From Planotetraspora sp. A-T 1434 (GTDB taxonomy: Bacteria > Actinomycetota > Actinomycetes > Streptosporangiales > Streptosporangiaceae): a stretch of 64,000 nucleotides of DNA. This document shows positions 1 through 7,887 of this stretch, piece by piece. The notes beneath the pieces are model-generated. The model did no database searches, was not told the origin of the DNA, and saw nothing but the letters and a program-made list of their open reading frames with translations. Positions within the stretch are counted from its first letter, which is position 1. Every line of letters begins with the position of its first letter. A program made the translations under genes and the position numbers. The stretch spans positions 150,791-214,790 of the forward strand of contig NZ_JAOEGB010000013.1 of assembly GCF_025420585.1 (NCBI RefSeq). Direction: 5' to 3'.

Positions 1-1121
1 GTCGGCCCGAACGTGCGCGTGGCGGGCTCTACCAGCTGTGCCAGCACCTCGGCCGCCTGACTGAAGCGAGACTCGGCTTTGAGGGCGTCCGCGTCCTTAC
101 GGGCCAGCGCGATGTCGCTGTGCCTCACCGCGACGGCCTCGGGGACCGGAGACCGCACCGGCTCGTTGCCGTCCGGAACGGGGACCCGTACACCGTTCGC
201 TGTGATCCGTCCGACGACCGCCGCGTACATTCGCAGGGGATGGGAATCAGACGTATCCACGAAGCCGGCGAAAGGCGGCAGCTCACGGCAGAAGTGCAGC
301 AACCGTTCGTAGACCACTTCGGCTGAGGGCGGCCGCTTGTCCGGTGGCTTGGCGAGCAACCACAGGACGAGCCGTTCCAGCCCCTCCGGAACGTCTCGCC
401 TGGTCATGCGCAGGGGACGCGGGACGAGCTCCATGTGGTTGCGCCACGAAGCCGCGACGGTGGAGCCGGCGAACTGGTTTCTTCGGGTGAGCATCTCGTC
501 GAGCACCACGCCAAGGGAGTAGAGGTCGCTCTGCGGGCTGGTCGCGCCGGTCATGGCCTGTTCGGGCGCCATGTATTCCGGCGTGCCGACAACGACTCCG
601 GTTCTGGTCAGCCTGGTCGCCGTCGGCGAGAGCGCGGCGGCGATGCCGAAGTCCAGCACCTTCACCGTCCCGTCACGGCACAGCATCAGGTTGCCGGGCT
701 TCAGGTCGCGGTGGACCAGCGACCGGGCGTGTGCCGCGGCCAGGACCGAGCACGCCTGAGCGGCGATCGCCGCGGCCCATGCGACCGGCACCTCGTCCAC
801 TTCAGCGAGCAGATCGGACACGGAGCAGCCGTCGATGAGCTGCATCACCAGGTAGAGGTCATGCCCTTGGGTGCCACAGTCGTAGACGGCTGGAACTCCA
901 GGGTGTTCCAGCCGCGCGGTGATCCGGGACTCGCGCACGAAGCGCTGTGTCAGCTCCGGATCGGGCTTGCCGTCGGGCAGCTTGTCGATCCGGATGAACT
1001 TGATCGCGATCTTCCTGTCGAGGCGCTTGTCGTGGCCGAACCAGACCTCGCCCATTCCTCCCCGGCGGCGGGAGTTCGGGTCCAGCTCGTAGCGACCATC
1101 GATGATCGTCCGCCTGCTCAC
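1..1121 (-). CDS. Ser/Thr protein kinase, C-terminus beyond window
   Basis: Cytosolic Hanks-type kinase; the reading frame is open from a GTG at 1121 to the window edge (about 373 codons). Visible motifs: a glycine-rich loop ending GGMGEV, the ATP-binding lysine in IAIKF (about residue 41), the catalytic VHRDLKPGN (about 136-144), DFG (157-159) and GTPEYMAPE. After the catalytic domain (about residues 10-270) comes a 100-residue linker with no hydrophobic segment before the edge, so no membrane anchor is seen. GGAAGG lies about 9 nt upstream of the GTG. It is divergent from a second kinase at 1240. The substrate is unknown. The first glycine of the usual GxGxxG loop appears to be replaced (SRRRGGMG). 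Confidence 0.85.
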   Translation of the reverse strand, partial: MSRRTIIDGRYELDPNSRRRGGMGEVWFGHDKRLDRKIAIKFIRIDKLPDGKPDPELTQRFVRESRITARLEHPGVPAVYDCGTQGHDLYLVMQLIDGCSVSDLLAEVDEVPVAWAAAIAAQACSVLAAAHARSLVHRDLKPGNLMLCRDGTVKVLDFGIAAALSPTATRLTRTGVVVGTPEYMAPEQAMTGATSPQSDLYSLGVVLDEMLTRRNQFAGSTVAASWRNHMELVPRPLRMTRRDVPEGLERLVLWLLAKPPDKRPPSAEVVYERLLHFCRELPPFAGFVDTSDSHPLRMYAAVVGRITANGVRVPVPDGNEPVRSPVPEAVAVRHSDIALARKDADALKAESRFSQAAEVLAQLVEPATRTFGP

Positions 1122-1239
1122 TCCGAGCCGCCTTCCACGAAAGGCCCTGTCTTACGGGAGAAATTACACGACTGCCGCAGCTGCGGAAGGACTCGTGGCG
1201 GGGTGAGATCAATGCTATCGGTTGGATTTTCTCCGTATC

Positions 1240-2514
1240 ATGCGCACCGTGCCCCTCACCCGCGAACCTGTCGTCCCGCTATCGCCGCTCAGACGCAAGC
1301 TCAGCGTCATCTGGGCGCTGGTTCCGCTTTTCACGTTCGGTGTCGGGACAGTTTTCATCATCGGTTCCGCCGCAGTTCGGGTGCGGCGTCGAGGCGTGCG
1401 ACTTGCGGCTGTGGGTTACGGCGTTCTGTTCCTCGCCATCGTGATTTTCACCCCGGGCCGGGACGAACTTCCGAGAGAGGCGCTGCGGGATTCACTCGCC
1501 ATGTGGACCTGGTTCGGCAGCCAGTGGGTCGCCGGCACGATATATGCGTTTCGTATCCGATTAGAGGCCTTTCAGCCCATAGGGCCTGCTGTCTCCGCTT
1601 TTCACCCTCAGGTTCCTCACCTCCCGACACGCCAGCCACCGCCTCCGCGATCGGACCGATCCCACCTCACTCAGGGTTCCCACGCCCGGTCGGTGTGGGA
1701 TCCCTGGGGAGCCGGACCGGCATCCGCCTCACATGTCTCGGGGCCGGGCCGGGTTGGCGCCTATGCCTTGCTCCGCAAGCTCGGCGAAGGCGGGCAAGGG
1801 GCCGTTTATCTCGGGCAGGCGCCGGACGGGCGGCAAGTCGCCGTCAAGGTGCTTCATGAACCCGTCTCGGGCGGACCGGCCGGGCGCGACGGCTTCATGG
1901 GCGAGGTGGTCATCGCCCAGCGCGTGCCGCCATTCGCCACCGCGCCGATACTCGACGTCGGCTTCGCCGGCGACATCGCCTACATCGTCAGCGAATACGT
2001 CTCGGGTCCTTCGCTGGAACGCCTCGTCCGGGAGGCGGGGCCACTGGACGGCGACAGCCTGACCCGGTTGGCCATTTATACGGCCGCCGCGCTCAAAGGC
2101 ATCCACGGCACGGGCATCGTCCACCGGGACTTCAAGCCCGCGAACATCCTGCTCGGGCCGGACGGCCCCCGAGTGATCGACTTCGGCATCGCGAAGGCGC
2201 TGGACCGGGCCACGACGACGACCGGCGGAATGAAGGGGACTCCGGCGTTCATGTCACCGGAGCAGATCTCCGGTGAACCCGTGGGCGCGGCCTCCGACGT
2301 GTTCAGCTGGGCCTCAGCCATGTACTACGGAGCGATCGGCCGGCTCCCCTTCGAAGGCTCCACGTTGTACGCGGTGTCCCAGAAGATCATGACTTACCAG
2401 CCCGATCTCTTCGGGCTGCCCACAGCGCTACAAGGACCCATGGCCGCATGCCTCAGCAAGGACCCGCTTGACCGGCCGACGGCCGCCCAACTGATGCTCA
2501 TGATCACTGGGTAG
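1240..2514 (+). CDS. Membrane-anchored Ser/Thr protein kinase, kinase domain at C-terminus
   Basis: About 424 residues. Two or three hydrophobic segments (about 23-46, 55-70, possibly 88-106) come first, followed by a Pro/Ser/His-rich linker and then the kinase domain (about 168-424), which ends the protein. Motifs: LGEGGQGAVYLG, VAVKVL, VHRDFKPANILL (Phe for the usual Leu after HRD), DFGIAKAL and GTPAFMSPE. This is the reverse of PknB-type kinases, which carry the catalytic domain first. Start is uncertain: ATG 1240 or TTG 1222, and neither has a strong ribosome site. The stop overlaps the convergent methylase gene by 11 bp. Target unknown. Confidence 0.8.
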   Translation: MRTVPLTREPVVPLSPLRRKLSVIWALVPLFTFGVGTVFIIGSAAVRVRRRGVRLAAVGYGVLFLAIVIFTPGRDELPREALRDSLAMWTWFGSQWVAGTIYAFRIRLEAFQPIGPAVSAFHPQVPHLPTRQPPPPRSDRSHLTQGSHARSVWDPWGAGPASASHVSGPGRVGAYALLRKLGEGGQGAVYLGQAPDGRQVAVKVLHEPVSGGPAGRDGFMGEVVIAQRVPPFATAPILDVGFAGDIAYIVSEYVSGPSLERLVREAGPLDGDSLTRLAIYTAAALKGIHGTGIVHRDFKPANILLGPDGPRVIDFGIAKALDRATTTTGGMKGTPAFMSPEQISGEPVGAASDVFSWASAMYYGAIGRLPFEGSTLYAVSQKIMTYQPDLFGLPTALQGPMAACLSKDPLDRPTAAQLMLMITG

Positions 2515-4366
2515 ACGGCTGCAGATCTCCCTCGATCAGTCCCTCGAGAATCTGCCCCGCCACGAGATGACCCGTCTCGGCGGTTCGCCGTACCGCGTCC
2601 TCAAAGGCCTCCAGCCGCCGGAAGACCGCACCGTACCGCCGCTGCTCCAGGATCGGCAGCCGCGGCAGCTGTGCCCGCCGCACATCCAGCCGGTAGGTTC
2701 CGGACAGCGTCGTGGCCGCGCGGAACGCCGATACGCGGAGGAAGCCGGCGACGAAGTGCGCGTCGAGGACCTCCTCATCCACCCGGATCACGAACAGATG
2801 CGGGCCGAGCGTGACCTCTTCCGTCATCACCCTGGCCCGCACGGCGCGGGCCACCGCGGGGATCACGATGTCCCCTGGGCGCGCCACCACCGTGCCGAGA
2901 TCGGCGTGGCCACGTCCGGTCGGGCCGCGACCGAGCGTCACGTCCTTCGCTGTCAGCAGCGGGAGATCGCCTGATTCGGTCTCCATCCGCATCGGGGTCT
3001 GTTCCAACTGGACGGCCCCCGCCCGCGCCAGCTCTCCTAGCGCGGTCATCGTGAGACCACGGGATTTCGCGGTGACTTCCGGGATCATCCGGACCAGCTC
3101 GGCGGCCAGCCTCTCCAGGTCTTCCCGGCTCTTCTCGAGATCTCCTGCCCGTAACGCCGCCGCTTTGGGAAGGTAGCGGGACGGTGTGAGATCGACCTCG
3201 TCGTCGAGCAGGTCGATGATCGGCACGGGATGCCCCACGGCCCCCAACCCCTGGAGGCCGGCGCGGAAGGCCTCGAGCGGGCCATCGGCCATCAGCACGT
3301 GCGATGGGACGGCACCCTTGTCCTCGGGCCTCCGCAGTAGCCACAGATTGGGCGGCAACGACGACTGTGGGGCCGAGCCGGCGGGCAGCCCGATCACCGC
3401 CTGCAGAGCCCCTGCCCGCAGGAGCTGAGATCGGATGCGGCGCCCTGAGCGGCGGTTCGACGCCGCCGGGGGCATCAGCACCACCACCTGCCCACCGGGT
3501 CGTACCCGGGCCAGGCAGTGCTGCACCCAGGCCAGCTCGGATTCGCCCCGCGGCGGCAGGCCGTACTGCCAGCGGGGGTCGTTGGTCAGCTCCTCATAGC
3601 CCCATCCGCGCTCGTTGAAAGGCGGGACGCACAGCACGCCGTCCACCTCGGCCTCTGGGAACGCGTCTCCCTTGAGGGCGTCGCCTGGCCGCACAACGAC
3701 CTCGGCCCCCTGGCCACCGAGCCGCGCGGCCGCCAGACGGGCGGTTGCCTGGTCCCGTTCCTGGCCGAGCAGCCTTCCCGCGCGTGGCCGTACGGCCAGC
3801 AGCAGCGCGCCGAATCCGCAGAGCGGGTCGAGAACCGTCTCGCATGAGCCGAGCAGCCCCGCCATCAGTGAGGCGACCTCGGGCGAGACGACCTGAACAC
3901 GGCGGGAGTGAGTCTCCACGTATCGGCGGTACAGGAACTCCACCGTCTCCGTGGTTCCCCGCTCCCGGGCGAGTCCGGCGGCGGAGCGGATGAGCCGGAC
4001 CGGTGGGTCACCGACGTCGTCCGGCAGTGCCGCCGCGAGCTTCGCGTCGGATTTCTCGAGCAACTGCTCGCGGTCGGGAAGGACGAGAAACGCGGCCACG
4101 GCGCCCACCAGTGACGCGAGCTGGAGATCATCCGCCGAGTTGCGGATCTGCTGCCACACCCGCTCGTCCTCAGGTAGCTCTTCCAGCTTCCCCTGATCCC
4201 GCAGCCATGCTTCCACGTCGGACAGAGAAAACAGCGGGTTCGACGAGGTTCCGCCAACCGGTTCGGGAAAGTCTGGAAACCTGCGGCGCCAGTTGCTGAC
4301 AGCCGCCCGACCCACTCCGGCCAGGCGGGCGATGTCGCCTGCCGCCACCGTGGCGTCGTCGTGCAT
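2504..4366 (-). CDS. HTH-N6-adenine methylase-specificity domain fusion protein
   Basis: 620 residues. Residues about 1-57 form a MerR/phage-like helix-turn-helix (DIARLAGVGRAAVSNWRRRF). Residues about 150-430 are an HsdM-like methylase with SAM motif I DPLCGFGALLL (180-190) and the acidic residue of the next strand in GQERD. Residues about 430-620 resemble an HsdS target-recognition half (LPLLTAKDV, PGDIVIPAV, QLPRLPILEQRR). The catalytic motif IV, normally N/D/S-PP-Y/F, reads CVPPF (246-250), so the usual Asn is Val and methylation activity is doubtful. No restriction subunit is adjacent; a broken PLD gene lies upstream. It may be a restriction-modification relative or a DNA-binding regulator derived from one. 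Family assignment is firm, activity is not. Confidence 0.8.
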   Translation of the reverse strand: MHDDATVAAGDIARLAGVGRAAVSNWRRRFPDFPEPVGGTSSNPLFSLSDVEAWLRDQGKLEELPEDERVWQQIRNSADDLQLASLVGAVAAFLVLPDREQLLEKSDAKLAAALPDDVGDPPVRLIRSAAGLARERGTTETVEFLYRRYVETHSRRVQVVSPEVASLMAGLLGSCETVLDPLCGFGALLLAVRPRAGRLLGQERDQATARLAAARLGGQGAEVVVRPGDALKGDAFPEAEVDGVLCVPPFNERGWGYEELTNDPRWQYGLPPRGESELAWVQHCLARVRPGGQVVVLMPPAASNRRSGRRIRSQLLRAGALQAVIGLPAGSAPQSSLPPNLWLLRRPEDKGAVPSHVLMADGPLEAFRAGLQGLGAVGHPVPIIDLLDDEVDLTPSRYLPKAAALRAGDLEKSREDLERLAAELVRMIPEVTAKSRGLTMTALGELARAGAVQLEQTPMRMETESGDLPLLTAKDVTLGRGPTGRGHADLGTVVARPGDIVIPAVARAVRARVMTEEVTLGPHLFVIRVDEEVLDAHFVAGFLRVSAFRAATTLSGTYRLDVRRAQLPRLPILEQRRYGAVFRRLEAFEDAVRRTAETGHLVAGQILEGLIEGDLQPSTQ

Positions 4367-4401
4367 TGCGTACCTCTTTCCCGGAACCCCGATTCCGTGA
4401 T

Positions 4402-4803
4402 CTAGCGCAGCCGCTCCAGCAAGCCCTTGCCGCGCAGGTCAGCGATGTGCTCGGCAGCCCGCTGCGGGGCCGTTCCGCCGTGCACGAGCAGCCCCGCCTC
4501 GATGCTCCTGGCCACGCCCGAGTGGGTCAGGTTGGCGCTGGACACCAGCAGCACCCGCCGGTCCGCCACGGCGAGCTTGGCGTGCATCTTCGCACGGCTC
4601 CCATCCCGCCCCGCCGACACCCCGGGTTCGGACCGCTTGCCGGGTGGCCGACGTCACAACTCGACTCCGCGCACCGACGCGAACGCCGCCGCCGGCTCGG
4701 CGCCGCCCAGGGCGGCCTCGGCGAAGCCGGGCACAAACTCCTGGAACTCGTCGCGCATCTCGTACGACGACGCCTCGGGCTTCGTGTCAGGAGAGGCGAT
4801 CAT
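4402..4803 (-). pseudogene. Phospholipase-D-like nuclease (DrmC-like), internally deleted remnant
   Basis: The downstream part (from about 4620) reads as the end of a PLD-family protein: MHAKLAVADRRVLLVSSANL carries the HxKxxxxD and following small-x-N pattern of an HKD motif, and the tail resembles DrmC of DISARM systems. An upstream piece starting MIASPDTKPEASSYE at 4803 could be its N-terminus, but it stops at about 4654 and the two pieces are in different frames with the middle of the enzyme missing. A TGA sits in frame just before the HKD part. It lies 36 bp upstream of the methylase gene on the same strand. The DrmC link is from memory of the family. Confidence 0.5.
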
Positions 4804-5086
4804 CGGTGACCTCGGCAGCCGTCTTGGGGGCCGTGGGTAACAGTCTGGCAGGCATGAGGGAACGATCCAGATCAAATAGTCCGGGAAGCGACCCGAGTCC
4901 GTGCGCTGGAATCTACGGGACTCCACCGAAGCTTGTCCATAGCGAGAAAGCGCTTGTGCGCTCGCTTCACAGTCTGCTCTAATGCTGGACGTCTACACGA
5001 AGCGACCATGCCGGTGTGCCGCTGTTCGCCCCGTCCCGGGACGTACGCACGCTTGCGCCGCCGGCTCATCCCCCTCTGGAGATCTC

Positions 5087-5737
5087 GTGCACAACAACCC
5101 GCAGAACCCGGGCCCACACGGCTACGCGCAGCCGTACCCGCAGACCGTGATCGTGCAGAAGAAGGGCGGCGGCTGCCTGAAGGCCGTGCTCATCGGCACC
5201 GCCGTGCTCATCGGCCTGATCGTCCTCGGCACGATCATCAGCGGTGGGCACTCCGGCGGCACCGCGACTACGGTGGCATCCGCCCCTGATGAGAAGAGCA
5301 CGGACGAGAAGACGAAGTCGGGGGACGAGCCGAAGCGGGCCGGCGTCGGTGACATCGTCAAGGACGGCAAGTTCGCCTTCAAGATCACCAAGGTCCAGAA
5401 GGGGCTGTCCCAGGTCGGCGAGGGCTTCACGGTCTCCAAGGCCCAAGGGCAGTACGTGCTCGTCCATCTCACCGTCAAGAACATCGGCGACGAGGCCCAG
5501 ATGTTCAGCGACTCAGCACAGAAGCTCATCGACGGCAAGGACCGCCAGTTCGAAGCCGACTCCGGCGCCGCCGCCCTCGGATTGAAGGACTCCAACGCCT
5601 TCCTCAACACCATCAACCCGGGCAACGCGGTCAACGGCATCCTGCTCTTCGATGTCCCGAAGAACTTCCAGCTCAAGGCCGTCGAGCTGCACGACTCGAT
5701 GTTCTCCGACGGTGTGACCGTCTCCCTGGCCGGCTGA
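5087..5737 (+). CDS. Membrane-anchored DUF4352-like protein
   Basis: 216 residues. A short Pro/Tyr/Gln-rich cytosolic leader is followed by one membrane segment (about 29-50, AVLIGTAVLIGLIVLGTII), a charged Lys/Asp/Glu linker and an extracytoplasmic immunoglobulin-like domain. The latter has the DUF4352 pattern YVLVHLTVKNIGDEAQ and a closing strand GILLFDVPKN. Start GTG 5087 is chosen for the GGAG 5-8 nt upstream. Proteins of this type are common single genes in actinomycetes and have no known enzymatic role; binding or sensing at the cell surface is inference. Confidence 0.75.
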   Translation: MHNNPQNPGPHGYAQPYPQTVIVQKKGGGCLKAVLIGTAVLIGLIVLGTIISGGHSGGTATTVASAPDEKSTDEKTKSGDEPKRAGVGDIVKDGKFAFKITKVQKGLSQVGEGFTVSKAQGQYVLVHLTVKNIGDEAQMFSDSAQKLIDGKDRQFEADSGAAALGLKDSNAFLNTINPGNAVNGILLFDVPKNFQLKAVELHDSMFSDGVTVSLAG

Positions 5738-6045
5738 GACATGAGGCACCACGGCCGCGTTCCGGGCTCCGTGCGCGGCGGTGCCATCGGAGGCGCCTGA
5801 AGCGATCCGCGCCCGAGTACCTCGTCAACGAGATCGGCCGCGACCGCGGCAAGGTCATGCTTCCCGTGGGAACCCGCCTGGTGATCGTCCACGCCGACGG
5901 CCCCTGGACCTTCGTCCGCCACTGACATGCTCCGTGACGACCGCTGATGCCTGTTCCGGCCCGCTGGATGAGGGACCGCGGGCCCTCACCGAAGTTCCCT
6001 GCAACTGAGCGCCGTCGTGGCACGCGACGGGCTTGAGGAATCCCA
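5738..6045 (+). other. Intergenic stretch with a short orphan C-terminal-like peptide
   Basis: About 308 bp between the DUF4352-like and macro-VWA genes. One frame (about 5800-5925) reads APEYLVNEIGRDRGKVM then LPVGTRLVIVHADGPWTFV and stops. It looks protein-like but lacks an ATG, GTG or TTG start upstream in frame, so it may be the tail of a lost gene. GAGGAA at about 6034 is the ribosome site of the next gene. Nothing else is recognised. Confidence 0.3.
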
Positions 6046-7839
6046 ATGAAGATCAACTTAGTCCATGGCGACATCACGGAGCAGCCCGTCGACGCGATCG
6101 TCAACGCGGCGAACCCCGAGCTCATCCCCGGGGGCGGAGTCGACGCGGCCATCCACGCCAGAGGCGGCCCCGAGATCGAGGCCGACAGCCACGCCCGGTA
6201 TCCGCACGGCATCAAGGTCGGGCGGGCCGCCGCCACGACCGCGGGCCGGTTGCCGGCCCGGTGGGTGATTCACACGGCAGGGCCTGTCTTTTCGACGCAC
6301 GAGGACAGGGCGGCCCTGCTGACCTCCTGCTATCAGGATGCCCTGCGTGTGGCGGACGAGCTCGGTGCGGCCACGGTCGCCTTCCCCGCTGTGTCGACCG
6401 GCGTGTACGGCTGGCCGCTCGCCGATGCCGCCCGCATCACACTGCGTACGCTGCGAGCCACGAAGACGAAGGTCACCGAGGCGCGGATCGTGCTGTTCAC
6501 CCGGGACGCGTATGAGGCATTCGAAACCGAGCTCAACAAGCTGAACGTGACGACCACGCTGGACGTCGACGTGGTCCCGCTCGACCGCTATGACGAGGTC
6601 ACCGTGCTGGTTCAGATCTCCGCACCCGCTCAGGTGAGCGACAGGCCGCCCGCGACCCTGCAGGTGGTCCTTGACCGCAGCGGATCAATGCGGGGCGGCA
6701 AGCTCGCCGGGGCACAACGGGCTCTGCTGTCCCTGGTGGACCGGCTCGACCCCGTCGACCAGTTCGGCCTGGTCAGCTTTGACGACACGGCCCGGATCGA
6801 GGTGCCCAACGTACGGCTCAGCGACAAGGACGCCGCCCGGCTCGCGATCGCCGCCCTGCGTCCAGGGAGCGCCACCGATCTGTCCAGCGGACTGTTGCGC
6901 GGCATCCAGGAAGCACGGCGCGCCTCCGCCGACCAGGGCGCCAGCCTGCTGCTCATCTCCGACGGCCACGCCAACCAGGGCATCCTTGAGCACCAGGCCC
7001 TCGCGCAGATTGCCCGCGACGCCCGGGCCCACAACGTTTCGGTCACCACTCTCGGGTACGGGCTCGGCTACGACGAGGACCTGCTCGGCGCGATCGCCGA
7101 CGGCGGCGGGGGCAGCGCCCTGCATGCCGGGGATCCCGATGCCGCCGGGCAGTTCATCGCCGCCGAGGTGACCGGGCTGTTGACCAAGACAGCCCAGGCG
7201 GCCTCGCTCGCCATCCGCCCCCGCGGGCCGGTGTCGTCCGTCAGCGTGTACGGCAGGCTGCCCAGCGCGACGCTGGACGACGCGACCGTGGTCGAGCTCA
7301 CCGACTTCTACGCGGGAGAGACCAGGAAACTCCTGCTGCGCCTCGCCGTGCCCGGTATCGCGACGCTCGGCCTGGCCACCGTCGCCGACCTCGTCTTCAC
7401 CTACGTCGAGACCGCGACGCTCACGACCTACACTGTGACCGTCCCGATCAACGTCAATGTGGTTCCAGGTGACGAGGCCGCGGGCCGCGTCCCTGACACC
7501 ACGGTCGAGGCGGAGCGACTGTTTCAGGAGGCCCAGGAGGGCAAACGTACGGCCGTCGACCTCCTCGCGGAGGGTGACATCCATGAGGCCGCCCGCGTTT
7601 TGGGGATGTCCGCCTCTGCCCTCAGGAGAGCCGCGAGACGGCTGCCCGAACGGTCCAAGGAGTTCGATGACGAGGCCGCCGACCTCGACTACTACTCCGG
7701 CATGTCCCAAGTCGACGTCGGCCGGGCCCGCAAGGAGGCGTACCGCAGTTGGTCCAGCCGCACCCGCACCAGCGGGCGGCCCAATCAACCCGCCGCCCCG
7801 AGCGTGGACGACACCGACGACGGCCTCAACGAGGATTAG
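6046..7839 (+). CDS. Macro domain-VWA domain fusion protein
   Basis: 597 residues, soluble by inspection. Residues 1 to about 165 are a macro (ADP-ribose-binding) domain: VHGDITEQPVDAIVNAANP, GGGVDAAIH, WVIHTAGPV and FPAVSTGVYGWP. Residues about 190-380 are a von Willebrand A domain with an intact MIDAS DRSGSM (about 209-214) and a later SDGHA. A beta-rich VWA-associated region and a helical, acidic C-terminus follow. Macro domains bind or hydrolyse ADP-ribose or its derivatives; VWA domains bind protein ligands through a metal. The combination suggests an adaptor or enzyme acting on ADP-ribosylated partners, which is inference. GAGGAA precedes the ATG. No obvious operon partner. Confidence 0.8.
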   Translation: MKINLVHGDITEQPVDAIVNAANPELIPGGGVDAAIHARGGPEIEADSHARYPHGIKVGRAAATTAGRLPARWVIHTAGPVFSTHEDRAALLTSCYQDALRVADELGAATVAFPAVSTGVYGWPLADAARITLRTLRATKTKVTEARIVLFTRDAYEAFETELNKLNVTTTLDVDVVPLDRYDEVTVLVQISAPAQVSDRPPATLQVVLDRSGSMRGGKLAGAQRALLSLVDRLDPVDQFGLVSFDDTARIEVPNVRLSDKDAARLAIAALRPGSATDLSSGLLRGIQEARRASADQGASLLLISDGHANQGILEHQALAQIARDARAHNVSVTTLGYGLGYDEDLLGAIADGGGGSALHAGDPDAAGQFIAAEVTGLLTKTAQAASLAIRPRGPVSSVSVYGRLPSATLDDATVVELTDFYAGETRKLLLRLAVPGIATLGLATVADLVFTYVETATLTTYTVTVPINVNVVPGDEAAGRVPDTTVEAERLFQEAQEGKRTAVDLLAEGDIHEAARVLGMSASALRRAARRLPERSKEFDDEAADLDYYSGMSQVDVGRARKEAYRSWSSRTRTSGRPNQPAAPSVDDTDDGLNED

Positions 7840-7855
7840 GGACTGACCCGCGGAT

Positions 7856-7887
7856 CGCCGGAGGTGGGGCGGGACGCCTCCGGCGTC
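7856..7887. terminator. Convergent-gene hairpin
   Basis: Between the ends of the macro-VWA gene and the CdaR-like gene two alternative stems can form: CGCCGGAGG (7856-7864) with CCTCCGGCG (7877-7885), or GACGCC (7873-7878) with GGCGTC (7882-7887). No T-run follows. The position fits a two-way terminator; the stem overlaps the last codons of the minus-strand gene. Confidence 0.45.

Noticed and set aside
2504..4803. A complete DISARM or type I restriction-modification locus
   Set aside because: No DrmA, DrmB, HsdR or other nuclease-helicase gene is present; only one methylase fusion and a PLD fragment.
5781..6008. 75-codon frame with Arg/Pro-rich product
   Set aside because: Composition is typical of out-of-frame high-GC sequence; another frame in the same place looks more protein-like but lacks a start.
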